From: Paramoeba atlantica
Taxonomy: Eukaryota; Discosea
NCBI GenBank assembly: GCA_977017575.1
Contig: CDRNVI010000222.1
Span: 1-26,362 of the forward strand
Length of the DNA: 26,362 bases
Direction of reading: 5' to 3'
Shown here: piece by piece, positions 16,240 through 26,345 of the stretch
Layout of the letters: every line of letters begins with the position of its first letter
Position numbering within the stretch: the stretch's first letter is position 1
Notes under the pieces: model-generated
Database searches by the model: none
What the model was told of the DNA's origin: nothing
The model's input: only the letters and a program-made list of their open reading frames with translations
Made by a program: the position numbers and the translations under genes

Positions 16240-18230
16240 TTCATCCCTTTTCAATTCTTGAGGATATCTGAGACCCAAATAACCTTTTTGGAAAGATGTT
16301 TCTCTTTTCTGGGCTCTGTGTTTTGGTCGATTTTCGAGAAAAAGAACTCTGATTTGAAGCACTTGTGTTCTGGAATCGACTTTTGCACCGATTTTACGCA
16401 TCACTCTCTTTTCTTGTTGACTCTCAAGGTGATTCAAAGCTTTAAACAATTTTTTGGAAATTTATTTCAATTTTTGACCTTGTTTTGTTGGAATTTCCGG
16501 AAATCTCCTCTCTTTTGGCAAATCATGTTCCAGAGTCACTTTCTTGTCGGTTTTATGTTCCTCTGTTTTGTCTTTTATTGATTCTCAAGGTGATTCAAAG
16601 CTCTTGACGAATTTTTAGAATTCAATTCCCTCTCTTGATCTTGTTTCGGTGGAATCTCTGAAAAACACCCCTATTTGAAGCTTGAAAGTTGTTTTTCTTT
16701 TGATTTTGTTTTTCTGCCTTCTTGCTTTTTGACGATTACCACAGAACAATTCAAAGTCCCCTGCGAATTTTCAGAATATTTGATTCTCTCTCTGGACCTT
16801 GTTTTGGTGAATTTTTCGAAAACCCCATATCTGAGCTAATTGTGATCTGAAGTCGTTTCTCTTATCGATTTTCTCTCTCTATTTTGCTCATTGTTGATTC
16901 TCAAAGTGATTCAAAGCTCCCATTGAATGTTCCAGAATTGGATTCCCTCTTTTCTTTTGACCTTGTTTTTGCGGAATTTTGGAAAAGACACTTATTTGAA
17001 TCAATTGTGTTTTGGACATGTTTTCTCAATAGTTTTCTCCTCTATTTTGTTTGTGAGCGATTCTCGAAGTGTTTGGAAGCTTTTGGTGACTTTTCAGAAA
17101 TTTATTCCTCATTTTGACCTTGTTCTGGTGGAATTTCTAAAAGATCTCTCTCTTTGAGCCCTTGTGTTTTGGAAGATCTCTCCCTAATTAGCCTTTGTGT
17201 TTTGGAATTGTTTTTGGACGGTTTCTTTCTCTCTATTTCGTTTTTGGTGACTCTTTGAGGTGTTTGGAAGTTACCAAGCGATTTTTCGGAAGGTTATCCC
17301 CTATTCTGATCTTGTTTTGGCGAAATTTTCGAAGAATCTCTTGTTTTGGACGATTTGAGACAATTACAATTGGACTTATTTTCCCCCCAGTGATTTCTTT
17401 CCCTCCTTTATTTTGTCCCCTGGCAATCTCTAAGACATTTCGAACAATCCCCATAATTTTTGGAAATTTATCCTTCTTTCTGGGCCTGTTCTCACAGAAA
17501 TTTGAAAACTTCCCTCCCCACAGTGACTGGATCTTGTTTTGAACTGTTCTTTTGAGTGGTTCTCCTTTCTCTTCCCTCTTGCTTTTCGACGATCCTAGTG
17601 GCAACTTAAGACTCTTGATAATAATTTGGAATTCCAGTCCCCTTTTCGAAGTTGTTTGAGCAATATTTTGGAAACACCCTGTTTTGGCCAGTTCTGAGCG
17701 AGCCCATTTGGATCAATTCTCTTTTGTGATTTCTTTCCTCTTATTTTGTTCTTGGTTGATCTTTGAAACATCTCGAACAATCCCCATAATTTTTGGAAAT
17801 TTACTCACTCTTTTGTGTCCTGTTTTGCGAAATTTTGAAAACCCCAACCACTGACTGGATCGCTCTCCGAAATTGCTCTGTTTAGTAGTTTTACTATTCT
17901 TGTTTTGTTCTTTGACGATTTTAGCGGCATTAAAAGGCTTTCAACAAATTTGAGAAGTTTGTTCTCCTCTTTTGAGCTTGTTTGAGTGACATTCCGGAAA
18001 TACCTTGTTTGGCCCGATTTTGAGCTAATTAAATTTGAAGTCATTTCCTTCAGTGGTCTTTTGGTTCTCTGCTTACTCCTTTGGTGATTTGCAAAACATT
18101 GTTACTCCTTTCGCTGATTTCTTAAGAAATTACTCTCTATCTCAGTTCTGTTTTGGTGGTATTTTGAAAAGTTTTGTTTGTGTGACTGTGAGGATTCCTG
18201 ATTTTTCTTTCGTGACCCGCTGATTTTGAG
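16240..18230 (+). repeat. Degenerate tandem array, period about 165 bp
   Basis: An anchor of the type GATTCTCAAGGTGATTCAAAG recurs at about 16419, 16580, 16731, 16896, 17059, 17249, 17423, 17588, 17758, 17914 and 18084, giving spacings of 151-190 bp, mean about 166. Each anchor is followed in the same order by a TTTTCAGAATTTATTCCCTC word, a CTTTTGACCTTGTTTTGGTGGAATTT word and a GAAAA(C/A)..CCC...TTTGA word. A CTCTATTTTG word then leads to the next anchor. Units differ a lot, so the array is old. The spacing is not a multiple of three and no frame persists, so it is not a protein repeat. Confidence 0.75.
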
Positions 18231-21170
18231 TGTATTCCCCCTTTCATCCTTGAGTTGAACTTGTGGACAACCTCCTTTGTAGAATTTTGTGGGACAAGAA
18301 AGACCTTTCTGAGATCTTTTTCTTTCTGAATCATTTTTGGGCCAATCCTTGGATTCTCAAATATCTCGTCCGATTTCTTGAGTTTGTGAGAATGAACCTT
18401 GCATTGTTTGAGTCAGTATTGACGATAAATTACCTCTAAATTTATTGAAGTTCCTTTTTTTTTGGATCGGATTTTCTTCAGAAACAACCCTTTGTTGGTT
18501 ATCCTGGACTTTCATTGTTCCGTGGGCTCCAAGTTTCGGATATTCTCTTGTATTTTCCGCCAGAGTGACTCCCTGTTTTTTGTATTTGGATTACTGAGTG
18601 TTCTTTTGTGGCCTTTGTTTGCTCTTTATCCAAGCGAAACAACGAAACACCCCCTCTTTTCTTAACTCTTTCCTGCAAGAATTGTTTAAAGTGGAAGTTT
18701 TGGAATTTCCCATTGTTTCTTGGCCCCGAGACCTCATAGTTCCATTTTTCTTGGCAATTTTCGAGTTTCTGGCATCTTGTTTCTTTTTTTTGAATTGAGT
18801 AACAACACAGGACATTTTAGAATTATTGCTGTTGGATAATCATTTGTTTGTCGGGATTTTCTGGGATTATTCTCTCTTGATTTCTTGGAATTCTTCCGTG
18901 CTGTTTCCAGTCGCCGAATTTTCCCGTGTCTCTCTGATTTCTTCATTATTGGAATTTTGTTTGTGACAAAATCCTTTTGACTCCTCTTGTTTTTGGATTT
19001 TGCGGATTTTTGAGCATCCCAGAAGTCTAGTTTTCTTCAACACCAGTATTCATTCCGGTGAAACCCCTTGAATTTTTGTGGCCCAATTCCTTCTTTTCTT
19101 GGATTGAGGCTGGAAACTTTCCTTGAAATTACTGACTTATTGTGTGGAGAATCCTTAGTTTCGATTTTTTTGAGAGTTACCTTGTTCAACTGGATCAACC
19201 CCTTGAATTATACACTGTATTTGTGACCTTTTGGACACCTTGTTTTTCGTCTAGTTTGAATTGGATCAGTGACTTCTGTGACAACAACGCAACGATTTTA
19301 TTTGTTTTGGATTTGGCGATCTCTAAGGTGTGTACAATCTTTTGGTGATCTTTGGAAAAATCAATTTCTATTCTCGGCCTTGTTTCGTGAAACTCTGAGA
19401 AAACCCCTTGTTTGAGGCTTGATTGTGAAGAATTTCGATATTTCTGCACCACCAATGACTTCAAATATGCATTTCTCTTCCACCAATCGACTCTGGGCAC
19501 ATTTCCACCTCACTCCTGAACCGAAATTGTGGACAATCCCTTTCTGGAATTTCATTTTGTGGTGAAAGACTCCCTGAGACTAAATTTCCCCGGAAACAAC
19601 CACCTTTTTGGCCATTTCTCGGATTCTCAAACATTATACATGATTTCTCGGGTATGCGGGCGGACTATACCTTGTTCTAAACCAGTAGAAGTGTAAAATC
19701 GCCTGTACATTTGTTGAAGTTCTTTTCTGGGACCGAATCTCTGAAAATTACCCTAATATTGGCAATTTTGGAATTTCTCACTCTTTTTTATTTGGTTTCA
19801 ATTCCCAAAGACTCTTTATATTTTTGTTTGAGGTTACGGAAATAATTGAAGTTCCTCTTTGGAAGTCTTACTTTTCGAAAAATCTCTCAATGACAGAAAT
19901 TTGGATCTTATTCTCCCAATTCCTGAGTTTGTGAATCAGTTGTCAGTAACACCTTGTGGAATCACTCCTGTTTTGTTGATTTTCTGGAACCCCCTTTTTG
20001 CTCTCTCTGCCGATTATTGAGCTCTTTTGTGGTTTCATCACCCTCCCATCCAAGTGAAGTAACAGCATCTCTCTCTCAACTTTCCAGTGAAAGAATCGTT
20101 CAGTGATGTTAAACTTTTCGAAATTTCCTTTGCTTCTTGACTTTGAGATTTCTCAGCTTCATTTCCTTGATGATATTCGAGTTCTCAACAACTGGTTGCT
20201 TTTCTCTTTGAATCGAGCGGAAAATTGGAACATTTTGGAACATTTTGGGAACATTTTGGAACTCTTATTCTCGGATATCCATCTTGTTGGCAAAGCTCCT
20301 TTTTGGATTACTCCTGACTGATTTCTTGAACTTCTTTTGGTTTCACTTTTTGATTATCGAGCTCTCTTGTGGTGGTCTTACCATTCCCCACATTATGCAA
20401 GTGGAGCGACGGAACCTCTCTCATGATTTCCCTTCTGGAAGAATTGTTTTTGTAACAGAATTTTCGACAATTTCCCTTTGCTTCTTGACTTTATGGATCC
20501 TCAGTTCATTTTTGAGTTCTCAGTGATTCTTTCTCCTTCTACTTGAATTAAGTGAGATATCGGAACATTCTGGAATTTCCTTTTCTCCAAATAGTCATTT
20601 TTAATGGCGAAACTCCCCCAAGAGATTGCTTTTCTCTGCTGACTTTTGGGATTCCTCTCTTGTTGTTGGATTATTGAGTTGTTCTTGTGACTTTATATTC
20701 CCCCTTTCAAACCAGTGAAGCGAATTCTTGGATCTTCTCTTTGAAACTATTGCCTTGTTCATGGAATTTTTGGAACAACTCTCCGTATTGTTTGATTTTG
20801 GGATTTCCTTTGCCTTGATTCTCGAATTTTGAGTTTTTTTATTCTGGTTTCTTATTTCCTGAAGTCTTTGGAACACACTGGTATTGTATTCTTTGAATCT
20901 AAGTTGGGCACAAATCTTTTGGAATTGTATTCTTTGGAAAATCATCTCATGAACAGAGCAATCCAAATGCAGAACCAATCTTGTTTTGTTGATTTTAGAC
21001 TTCTCATTCCTATTCTTTTGATTTTCAAGCCCCTCTAACTTTTGTAACTTCTTTGGGATCAATTGGAACAATGCGATATTTTCGAATTTTATTCTTTGAA
21101 AGGACTGCCTTATTGCCAAAATTTTTGGATTGTTGAGTCATTATTCTGTGCTGAGCCAATTTTGGGGTAC
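18230..21170 (+). repeat. Continuation of the array with about 330-bp and longer higher-order units
   Basis: Similar words continue, but whole blocks now recur at longer range. The block around 18255-18500 (GAACTTGTGGACAACC...TTTGTTGG) is matched at about 19518-19800. The blocks near 20035, 20375 and 20695 share CTCTTGTGGT..., AAGTGAAG/AAGTGGAGCGA, AGAATTGTTTTTG and CTTTGCTTCTTGACTTT words at about 320-340 bp intervals, close to twice the 165-bp unit. A local 13-bp triplication of GGAACATTTT lies at 20228-20262. No coding frame is credible. Confidence 0.6.
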
Positions 21171-21439
21171 TCCTTGCTCTGATTTTGATTCAAATCTTCT
21201 GGTGGTCCCTTTTCCTCCCTGGCTTGCTGAAATGTTGCCTCATTGGAAGGATTGTTATTCTCTATTATTGGATTTGTGACTCCAATAAAATTGGAGATTC
21301 TGCTCCCCTCCTCACAATTCTATTGCTGATGCTTCCTTCTCTCTCATCCTCGATTCTCTCTATTCTAAGTTTCTTTTCTTTTCAAGAAACCTTGATTCAA
21401 AATTTTCCTCTGTCATTGAGTCTCATGTTTCAGCAAGTC

Positions 21440-22172
21440 CCACCCATTGAGCATATCTACTTTCTCCCCGATAAAGAATGGATTGATGATTTGTGGAAAA
21501 TTTACTCTCAAGAGAAATACCAGAAGTTTTGGAACACCCAGTGTTTTATTTTGTGGATGGAACGGTTGTTGAAGTGAACCGGATACACAGTGCCCTAATC
21601 ACATCATGGACTTTTTGGAATGGAAAAGCCAATGTTTTTTGTTGTTGTTGTCTCGCCTTGCCTTGTGGGCAGATTGTATTTAATTTTTCTGAAAAATTAG
21701 TGAAGGAGGATCGATCCACTGGGAAAAACCCACACTGGGAAAATGAGAAGGTGGGTGGCAGAAAAACTTCTTGCACAAAAGTATTTGAACTACCGAGACA
21801 GAAGTCGATGGGAAGAATTACAAGAAAGAGATTGGAGGAGACAAAGCATATCCTTATGGTTTTTCAAAACCTGATGGATGGGTTGTGCGAGTGACAAAGA
21901 CAGTGGAAGAAACAAAGGAAGTGAATGAGAAAGGTGAGGAAGTTGGAGAGAAAGCCAAAGATTTTCCAAACTGCAAGATGTTGAATTTGACCCCCCCCCC
22001 CCCCTTTGCGATTGCTCATTTGCGAGGTGTTGTTGAGAGGACGATCCAGCGAATTAAAAGTTGGCCTTTTTTTTTCATAACCCCAAACCCCTGTTGCTCT
22101 AATGAAATGAGAACTTACAAAATGATTCTATTCTCTGTCTTGTGCTCTTGTGAGTTGGTTTCTTTTGAATAA
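21440..22172 (+). pseudogene. DDE-superfamily transposase remnant, probably PIF/Harbinger-like
   Basis: Three successive frames carry parts of one protein. Frame 2, to about 21540, has LPDKEWIDDLWKIYSQEKY. Frame 1, about 21520-21790, has HPVFYFVDGTVVEVNR and SALITSWTFWNGKANVF, which fits the first catalytic Asp (VDGT) and the following YxGK-like segment of DDE_Tnp_4-type transposases. Frame 3, about 21789-22172, has EIGGDKAYPYGFSKPDGWVV, then AIAHLRGVVERTIQRIKSWP and a stop. GDKAYP is the usual GDxGY motif, and VVER supplies the final Glu. Two frame changes and a poor match around the middle Asp argue for a dead copy, although introns cannot be excluded. A run of 14 C at about 21991-22004 lies inside the last frame. 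No terminal inverted repeats were identified. Confidence 0.65.
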
Positions 22173-23013
22173 CAACAACAATCAACAAATTTAAAAAGTA
22201 AATGTTTATTTTTCTTTTCAATTGAATTTGTAAAACTCTCCACTTTTCTTTTTTGCTGATTGACTTGCACCGCACCTTCTAAGTGTTCTGGGTAACCAAT
22301 TGGAGATGATCTTTTTCTTTTTAGTGGGCCGAAGGAAGTTTCCAAACTTTGTTCTTTGTCATTTTCTTTTTCTCTTCTCTTTGTGTCTTCTTTTCCTTCC
22401 TCATCCTTTTTTTCTTTTTCTTTTTTCTTTCCTTTTCCTTCTGCTTTCTGCTTTTCCCTCTCTCTTTCTGCTTTCTTTTCCCTAACCCACCTGTTCCTGG
22501 TTCCTCTTTCTCATCTTTCTCATTTTCATCTTTCTCTTTCTCTTTCTCATCTTTCTTTTTCTCTTTTTCTTTCTCATCTTTCTTTTCATCTTTCTTTCCT
22601 TTTACTTACTGTTTTCTTTTCTCCATTCTCTTCCTGTTTTACGGGGACAGGGATGTGATTTTAGGATTGTGGTCTCACGCTTGTTGTTCTGCCTTGGGAC
22701 TTCTTCAAAGAATTCTTTCTTGATCACATCCCAATCAAAATCAAATCTGATTTTGTGGTAAAGTGGCCAATCAGGAGGACAAGAAAAGCAAGCAAGCAAG
22801 TTTCTTCTTTCGATTTGTAATCCACTTTTCGGTGGAGAATCCAGACGATTTTTTGTGAGAAGAAAGAGACTCAACAATAATGCAGCAACACCTGCTTACA
22901 TTTTCTTGTGAGTGTTTCTCCCACCCCTTGGCAAGGACAAGATGATGAAAGTATTCCGGAAGGAGTGAGCGAAGTTCGAACCAGATAGTTCTTATTCGCG
23001 ATTTTCTCAACAT
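22130..23013 (-). pseudogene. Convergent ORF set, possible second protein of the DDE element
   Basis: Minus-strand frames in sequence look protein-like. They are TIWFELRSLLPEYFHHLVLA...VSRCCCIIVESL (about 22990-22870), then IERRNLLACFSCPPDWPLYH and KIRFDFDWDVIKKEFFEEV (about 22810-22690). A Lys/Asp/Glu-rich tract (about 22620-22380) follows, and a basic end LKRKRSSPIGYPEHLEGAVQ (about 22320-22262). The frames are not continuous, so there are frameshifts or introns. The end overlaps the transposase tail convergently. PIF/Harbinger elements often carry a Myb/SANT-like partner; the Trp spacing in PPDWPLYH...DWDVIKKEF is compatible, but I cannot confirm the domain. Confidence 0.35.
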
Positions 23014-24553
23014 TGAACAAACCCCTCCTCATAAATCCCACTTATTGTTTGGAGTTTCTTGGAAGAACTGAAGTTTCCTCACATCCCCACAAGCTTATTA
23101 AATCTTTTCCTTTTCGAAAATTTTGAGAACCACTCACAAAAAGAGAAAACAACAGAATCCTCAGAAAAGTTGGAAGGCAAACGAGGTATCATTCACACAA
23201 AACGAAAGCAAAAAAAAAAAAAACACAATGTCATTTTTAGAGTGTTAAATCGCGTCGCGAGTTGGCCAATTTTTTTTTTGTTTTTTTTTTTTTTTCGAAA
23301 AAAGAAAAAAGAAAATTTGGCTCACACACACTCACACTGAAGAATCTTTCCCCACACACACACACAATTCATCGATTCCCGTCGTGATTTGCCGATTGAT
23401 TTATTTTCTCTCTCTCTCTGATATTTACGAAAATCAGGTTCTTTTATTTTTTTATTTTCTCTCGAAAACTTTTGTTTCGAAACTTTTGTAATTTTTCTCC
23501 ATGATAGAATGGAGATTTCCATTTTTTCGAACGAATCAATTCAAACCCCATCAAGATGGTGGATTAATCCAACCCCCCCTCCTAACCTCTGACTCACTTA
23601 ACCTCTGGCACCACACACACAAGATTGTTCTTTTTTTCGGATCAAGTTGGTTTTTATTTTACTCTCAAAAAAAGTATTTGACTGAGAATATCACTCTTTT
23701 GAGAACAGACTCTAGTCTTGCTTGGTGATGTAACACAAGCAACTTGGGGGTTTCTAATTCTCTCGAAGAGATTTGGGACCTTTTATTTTTTTTTCTGTCC
23801 GGGCGGACAGAAACCAAGATCAAAATCGCTCTTGAAAAGAACTTGTCCAACGTTTTTTGGGTTTGAAAAATTCAAATTCGAGAATATTCAATCACTCTTC
23901 TTAAGGTGCTATTTTTACAACTTTTATCTTTTCGCTTCTTTTTGCTTTTTTTTTTCTTTTCATTTTTCCCCTCTCTTTTTCTTCTTTCCCTCCTCCTCCC
24001 CCTCCCCACCTTCTTTTTCTCCTCCTCATTTTCTTTCTTTTTCTCAATTTTTTTTTTATTTTCCAAAAGAGAGATTTTGATCAAATTCTTTGTGTGTTTG
24101 CGTGCGATTTCGATTATCTCGGAAAAATATGAAAAAGAAAAACACCACCTCTGCCACCACCATCACCTCTGCCACATTTCCTTCTTTCCGGAAAACATGG
24201 AACGTACTGAAAAAGACTTTTCATTCTTCCCCTTCATTCTTCCTCTTTTGATGAAACTTCGCTTTCTCAAATATCTTTGCAGAGTATTTTTTTTTTTGTT
24301 TTGTTTTTCTTCCTTCTTCTTCTTCCTGTCTTTGTGCTTCTCATCTCCTTCGAAAGATGTTTTCTCTCTCTTCTTTCTCTCTTCTTTCTCTCTCTTCTTT
24401 CTCTCTCTCCTTTCTCTCTTTCTCTCTCTCCTCTCTCTCCCCTCTCTTTCTCTTTCTCATTTCCTCATTCTCTATTTCCCATTCTCTTTCACTTCACTCT
24501 CTCTCCCCTCTCTTTGTCTTTTTGATATTTACTTTCTTTTACTTTAAAAAAAG
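23014..24553. other. Intergenic DNA upstream of the WD40 gene
   Basis: It holds (CA)n-like patches at 23323-23366 and 23606-23622, a CT-rich tract at 23930-24060 and long CT tracts at 24360-24510. An ORF at 23059-23340 starts mixed (MEELKFPHIPTSLLNLF) but ends in homopolymer. At 24197-24288 a frame beginning MERTEKDFS could be a 5' exon ending near a CAG, but I cannot align it to the MIOS N-terminus. I see no supported gene. Confidence 0.4.
23261..23325. repeat. Imperfect hairpin with CpG palindrome beside it
   Basis: GTTGGCCAATTTTT at 23261 pairs imperfectly with AAAATTTGGCTCAC at 23312-23325 across a T-rich/A-rich loop (TTTTTTCGAAAAAAG). Immediately left is TCGCGTCGCGA at about 23250, a near-palindrome with CpGs, rare in this window. 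It could be a promoter element or the end of a small inverted-repeat transposon; there is nothing to decide which. Confidence 0.4.
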
Positions 24554-24596
24554 GCTCAGACAATTCAAAAACCATCTGCCGAAGTTCCTTCAATTG
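24554..24596 (+). CDS. MIOS/Sea4-like WD40 protein, exon 1 of those seen
   Basis: The acceptor is TTAAAAAAAG and the donor ATTG|GTGAGG, a strong consensus. Fourteen codons plus one base read AQTIQKPSAEVPSI. The leftover G joins the next exon as GAA. In animal MIOS a Lys-Pro segment precedes the WD blade with the LLLAG motif, which fits loosely. The exon is short, so the call rests on phase and position. Confidence 0.4.
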
Positions 24597-24649
24597 GTGA
24601 GGGTGTTTTGGCTTTGGCTTGGGTTTTTTTTTTGTTTTCTTTTTTTTTT

Positions 24650-24780
24650 GTTATTTTGTTTTTATTTTGTTTTTGTTTTTGTTTTTGTTTTTGTTTTCTT
24701 TTTTTTTATTTCATTTCTTTTCTTTTTCTTTTCTTTTTCTTTTCTTTTCTTATTTCTTTTCTTATTTCTTTTCTTGTTTC
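24650..24780. repeat. (GTTTTT)n and (TTTCTTTTCTTA)n tracts
   Basis: About five GTTTTT units near 24668-24695 are followed by TTTCTTTTC/TTATTTCTTTTC units. They lie between WD40-gene exons 1 and 2 and are consistent with intron DNA. Confidence 0.75.
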
Positions 24781-24946
24781 TTTATTTATTGATAAAAAAA
24801 CAAAAATTTGTTTTGTTTTGTGTTGTATTGTCTTATATTTATTATTATGAATTATTATGAATTACTCTGAATTATTAATTCTTTCTTTCTTTCTTTTATT
24901 TTTTTAATTAAATGAATAATTATTTTTTTAAAAAACAATGTACCAG

Positions 24947-25033
24947 AACACCCGTCATGTTTAATGGTTGGGACAACTGCAAATCAAAAATTCAATTGAT
25001 TTTCGTGACTCTCCTTCTACTCTTCCTTCTTTT
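24947..25033 (+). CDS. MIOS/Sea4-like WD40 protein, exon 2 (one frame slip)
   Basis: The acceptor is GTACCAG. In the phase carried from 24596 it reads EHPSCLMVGTTANQ, a normal WD40 strand pattern (HPS...L.VGT). It then reaches TGA a few codons later. One base out of the five-A run near 24991 accounts for the change: beyond it the neighbouring frame reads NSIDFRDSPSTLPSF. IDFRD sits where MIOS has IFDLR. That second frame meets the possible donor TTT|GTGGTT at 25034 in phase 0, which fits the next exon. The slip is either a real mutation or an error in a homopolymer. Confidence 0.5.
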
Positions 25034-25216
25034 GTGGTTCTTTTTTTTTTCTTTTTTTTCTTTCTTTTCATTCTTTTGTGGTTGTTCTCTTCTTCTTCTT
25101 CTCTCTCCACAGCCCTTTTCCCCTTTATTCTTCTCTTTCTCTCTCTTTCTCTCTTTCTCTCTTTCTCTCTTCTCTCTCTTCTCTCTCTTCTCTCTTTAAT
25201 CAAACATTACAAAAAG

Positions 25217-25287
25217 GCACATAGTTGGGGGGGTGTTAATGGGATCGAGATTAATCCTTTTCATTCTATGACAATGGCTACTTTTAG
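25217..25287 (+). CDS. MIOS/Sea4-like WD40 protein, exon 3
   Basis: The acceptor is TTACAAAAAG and the donor TTTTAG|GTCTCT. The frame AHSWGGVNGIEINPFHSMTM then ATF is open in phase 0 and leaves AG, which the next exon completes to AGT (Ser). From memory, animal MIOS has VQGVTVDPYFHDRVASF at this place, so the VxG(I/V)x(I/V)(N/D)P(F/Y) spacing and the A(T/S)F end agree. Confidence 0.6.
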
Positions 25288-25372
25288 GTCTCTTTTTCTT
25301 TTCTTTCTTTTTCTCTTTCTTTTCTTTTCCTCTTTTTCTTTTCTCTCTCTTTTCTCACAATATCTTGTACAG

Positions 25373-25460
25373 TGAAGACAGTGTAATAAAAATTTGGGAT
25401 ATCAGAAAATTTCCTGATCCTGTTTTAACAATTTCTACTGGCAGTAAAGCTCTCCAACAG
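25373..25460 (+). CDS. MIOS/Sea4-like WD40 protein, exon 4 (WD repeat)
   Basis: The acceptor is CTTGTACAG and the donor CAACAG|GTTTTT. It begins by completing Ser, then reads EDSVIKIWDIRKFPDPVLTI and STGSKALQQ, 29 codons. IKIWDIRK is a WD40 signature, and WD(L/I)RKF..PVLT(L/I) is distinctive of MIOS/Sea4, a GATOR2/SEACAT subunit acting at the lysosome or vacuole in amino-acid signalling to TORC1. This exon is the main reason for the family call. Confidence 0.65.
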
Positions 25461-25554
25461 GTTTTTTAATTATTATTAATTGATATTTTATCTAATTTTT
25501 ATTTTGTTTTTACTCTGTTTTTTTTCTTTAAAATTAACTAATTTGTTTTTGATC

Positions 25555-25735
25555 TTCTCTCCCTCTCCCTCTCCTCTCTCCTCTCTCTTCTCTCCTCCTC
25601 TCTCCTCTCCTCTCTCCTCTCTTCTCTCTCTTCTCTCCTCTCTCCTCTCTCCTCTCTCCTCTCTCTTCTCTCCTCCTCTCTCCTCCTCCTCTCCTCTCCT
25701 CTCCTCTCCTCTCCTCTCCTCTCTCCTCTTTTTCT
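25555..25735. repeat. (CTCTC)n/(CTCTT)n microsatellite in WD40 gene intron
   Basis: A 180-bp run of CTCTC, CTCCT and CTCTT units inside the intron between exons 4 and 5. The complementary Arg/Glu frame is an artefact. Confidence 0.85.
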
Positions 25736-25804
25736 TCTCTTTTTCTTTTCTTTTTCTTCTCCCCTTCTCTCTCCCTCTCTCTCTTTCTTTCTTTTTTTTT
25801 TCAG

Positions 25805-26041
25805 CATTCCACTCTTCGCTCTTCCACTTGCAAGTCCGAACTTCAATCTTGAAATGACTCTTTTATTGGTTTCTTTTTGACTGCTAATGGTTATCAACTT
25901 AGTGATTGGTCCTTTTATAACAATCTCCACATCGCAAGTCAAAAATTTGGGAAATCAATTCCAGGTGAAAATGGGCCATTGTCTCTTTATTTGACATCAA
26001 CATTGATTCAGCATATGAAGACAACTCATCAGTTTTGCTGA
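25805..26041 (+). pseudogene. MIOS/Sea4-like gene, candidate exon 5 with one in-frame stop
   Basis: The acceptor is CTTTTTTTTTTCAG. In phase 0 after exon 4 the frame gives HSTLRSSTCKSELQS, a TGA at 25850-25852, then is open for more than 60 codons: NDSFIGFFLTANGYQLSDWS, FYNNLHIASQKFGKSI and on to a TGA at about 26039. The first part may correspond to the WCPTRxGLLAT segment after the WD motif, though the match is weak. A single stop in 79 codons of balanced composition suggests recent loss or an error. Confidence 0.4.
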
Positions 26042-26109
26042 TTGATGTTTGTGTGTGTTCACTTTTTCCTTCAGGTTTTTTCTTCTCATATTTATTTGTC
26101 CTCCAATTT

Positions 26110-26228
26110 TTAATCCGAGTTTTCTCTTTTGGTTTCTCCACACCAATTTTTTTCCCAATTTCTCAACTGGTTTCTCAACTGATTTCCCTACCGGATTTCC
26201 CCACTGATTTCTCCCTAACCTCTTTGGT

Positions 26229-26266
<38 letters not shown>

Positions 26267-26345
26267 CCTTTCTTTTTTTTTTTTTTCTATTTTCTCCTTT
26301 TCTTTTTTCTCAAAATTTACAGAACAAAGATCAACTTCAACATGT
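26110..26345 (+). repeat. Modular repeat unit like those at 660-2700
   Basis: It has the same order: TTTCTCAACTGGTTTCTC/TTTCCCCACTGATTTCTCC words (26140-26215), a TTTGGTTTCTC anchor, a pure (CT)n run at about 26231-26262, and an end CTCAAAATTTACAGAACAAAG at about 26308-26328. The end resembles 1132-1160 and 2448-2470, showing that the family extends beyond the left block. Confidence 0.6.

Noticed and set aside
16240..18230. The tandem array as a repetitive protein-coding gene
   Set aside because: Unit lengths vary between 151 and 190 bp without respect to three, and open frames switch and stop within every one or two units on both strands.
22965..22995. GTTCGAACC as a tRNA T-loop (B box)
   Set aside because: No acceptor stem, A box or CCA-adjacent pairing can be fitted around it on either strand, and the stretch is inside a protein-like minus-strand frame.
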